Positions 5,029 to 5,227 of a stretch of 5,227 bases of DNA are shown one piece after another. The first letter of the stretch is position 1, and each line of letters starts with the position of its first letter. A program made the position numbers and the translations under genes. Source of the stretch: Nitrososphaerales archaeon (GTDB taxonomy: Archaea > Thermoproteota > Nitrososphaeria > Nitrososphaerales > Gagatemarchaeaceae); NCBI GenBank assembly GCA_030039515.1, contig JASHVT010000168.1, forward strand, positions 1-5,227, read 5' to 3'. Under the pieces are notes generated by a model that made no database searches, was not told the DNA's origin, and was given only the letters and a program-made list of their open reading frames with translations.

Positions 5029-5036
5029 CTTATTTG
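5029..5036 (-). promoter_or_regulatory. TATA-like box of the dphB-ribL operon
   Basis: CAAATAAG on the minus strand is centred about 24 nt upstream of the dphB GTG. This is the expected distance from an archaeal TATA box to a transcription start at the initiation codon itself. No Shine-Dalgarno sequence is seen, which agrees with a leaderless mRNA. Confidence 0.5.
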
Positions 5037-5128
5037 AAGTCGAGAACGCATCTGACAGGTTGCGCTAGGCGGCCCTGGCTCGTGGGCATCCTGCGTTTGC
5101 ACGGCAGCGACGATCGTTTGGCTTAATG

Positions 5129-5137
5129 CTTTTAATT
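5129..5137 (+). promoter_or_regulatory. TATA-like box of the tRNA gene
   Basis: CTTTTAATT is centred about 30 nt upstream of the first base of the mature tRNA, in GC-rich sequence. It is the best AT-rich box in the gap between the dphB start and the tRNA (5009-5162), where I see no other gene. Confidence 0.55.
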
Positions 5138-5162
5138 CCAGGCCAGGGCGCGTCCGGCTCAC

Positions 5163-5227
5163 GGGCCTGTGGCTCAGCCAGGTTAGAGCGCAAGCGGCCA
5201 GAGCGGCTGGCTCTTAGCTAGCCCCCA
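5163..5227 (+). tRNA. tRNA-Lys (CUU anticodon), 5' part only, interrupted by a 15-nt insertion
   Basis: The window shows the 5' acceptor strand GGGCCTG (5163-5169), T8 and G9, D-stem GCTC (5172-5175), the D-loop with invariant A14 and GG (5181-5182), and D-stem GAGC. The anticodon arm follows at 5206-5222: GCTGG pairs with CTAGC (one G-U) around the loop CTCTTAG, which has T33 and anticodon CTT, i.e. lysine. Between the D-arm and anticodon arm are 15 more bases than any type I tRNA has there; removing them gives a standard archaeal tRNA-Lys 5' half. The variable loop starts at 5223, and the T-arm and acceptor 3' strand lie beyond the edge. Confidence 0.85.
5187..5201 (+). other. Putative 15-nt tRNA intron in the D-arm (noncanonical position)
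   Basis: Bases AGCGCAAGCGGCCAG interrupt the tRNA. They can fold with their flanks into a bulge-helix-bulge-like structure. The helix 5181-5184 with 5196-5199 (GGUU/GGCC, two G-U pairs) lies between two 3-nt AGA bulges (5185-5187 and 5200-5202), capped by 5188-5189/5194-5195 around a GCAA tetraloop. An outer helix CAGCC/GGCUG joins 5175-5179 to 5205-5209. Cutting after the second base of each bulge releases exactly 15 nt and restores the D-stem GAGC. The outer junction is imperfect (unpaired A5180, G5203, C5204). The direct repeat AGAGCG (5185-5190, 5200-5205) leaves the exact ends movable by a few bases. Confidence 0.6.

Noticed and set aside
4935..5162. 75-codon minus-strand open frame upstream of dphB
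   Set aside because: It crosses both the dphB and tRNA promoter regions, overlaps the dphB N-terminus in another frame, and resembles nothing.
1..5227. CRISPR arrays, insertion sequences, attachment sites, large repeats
   Set aside because: Reading through both strands showed no spaced direct repeats, transposase genes or terminal inverted repeats; the tRNA end is cut off, so an integration site there cannot be judged.

Overview
The window reads as a piece of a GC-rich archaeal chromosome. The evidence is the gene set: a DphB-type diphthine synthase, an archaeal RibL-type FAD synthase, an Hjc-like PD-(D/E)XK nuclease and an archaeal translin/Trax-family protein. Supporting signs are TATA-like boxes about 24-36 nt before start codons, heavy use of TTG and GTG starts with almost no leader, and a tRNA gene with an apparent tiny intron. 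The N-terminal HTH on RibL and the NYVxGRxxEYR-type Hjc-like protein fit Thermoproteota, perhaps a Nitrososphaeria relative. The lineage is an inference from recalled family features, not a demonstrated assignment.

Layout from left to right. Positions 2-169 (-) hold the N-terminal part of an MBL-fold hydrolase that runs off the left edge. It is divergent from a hotdog acyl-CoA thioesterase (229-717, +), and the two share a small palindromic promoter region. A small TPR-like helical protein follows (793-1152, +). Its stop codon overlaps, in a shared CTAG, the stop of a 53-residue zinc-ribbon protein on the other strand (1149-1310, -). That protein is translationally coupled through ATGA to an Hjc-like nuclease (1307-1567, -). 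The conserved N-terminus of the nuclease lies upstream of its only in-frame ATG and can be joined to a start codon only by a +1 frameshift. Upstream lie a 10-TM EamA/DMT transporter (1753-2676, -) and, divergent from it, a translin-family protein (2744-3385, +), again sharing a small promoter.

The translin gene converges with, and overlaps by 20 bp, the distal gene of a two-gene operon on the minus strand: dphB (3968-5008) then ribL (3366-3971), coupled by GTGA. Both proteins carry extra domains: DphB has a C-terminal DUF357-like helical module, and RibL has an N-terminal winged-helix-like module. The window ends in the 5' part of a plus-strand tRNA that resembles tRNA-Lys(CUU) once a 15-nt insertion is removed.

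Functionally this is mostly housekeeping: EF-2 modification, flavin cofactor synthesis, DNA-junction or repair nuclease, RNA-binding protein, thioester hydrolysis and transport. No mobile element, CRISPR array or defence island is visible. The items most worth a second look are the tRNA insertion, the start-less or frameshifted nuclease gene, and the domain fusions in dphB and ribL.
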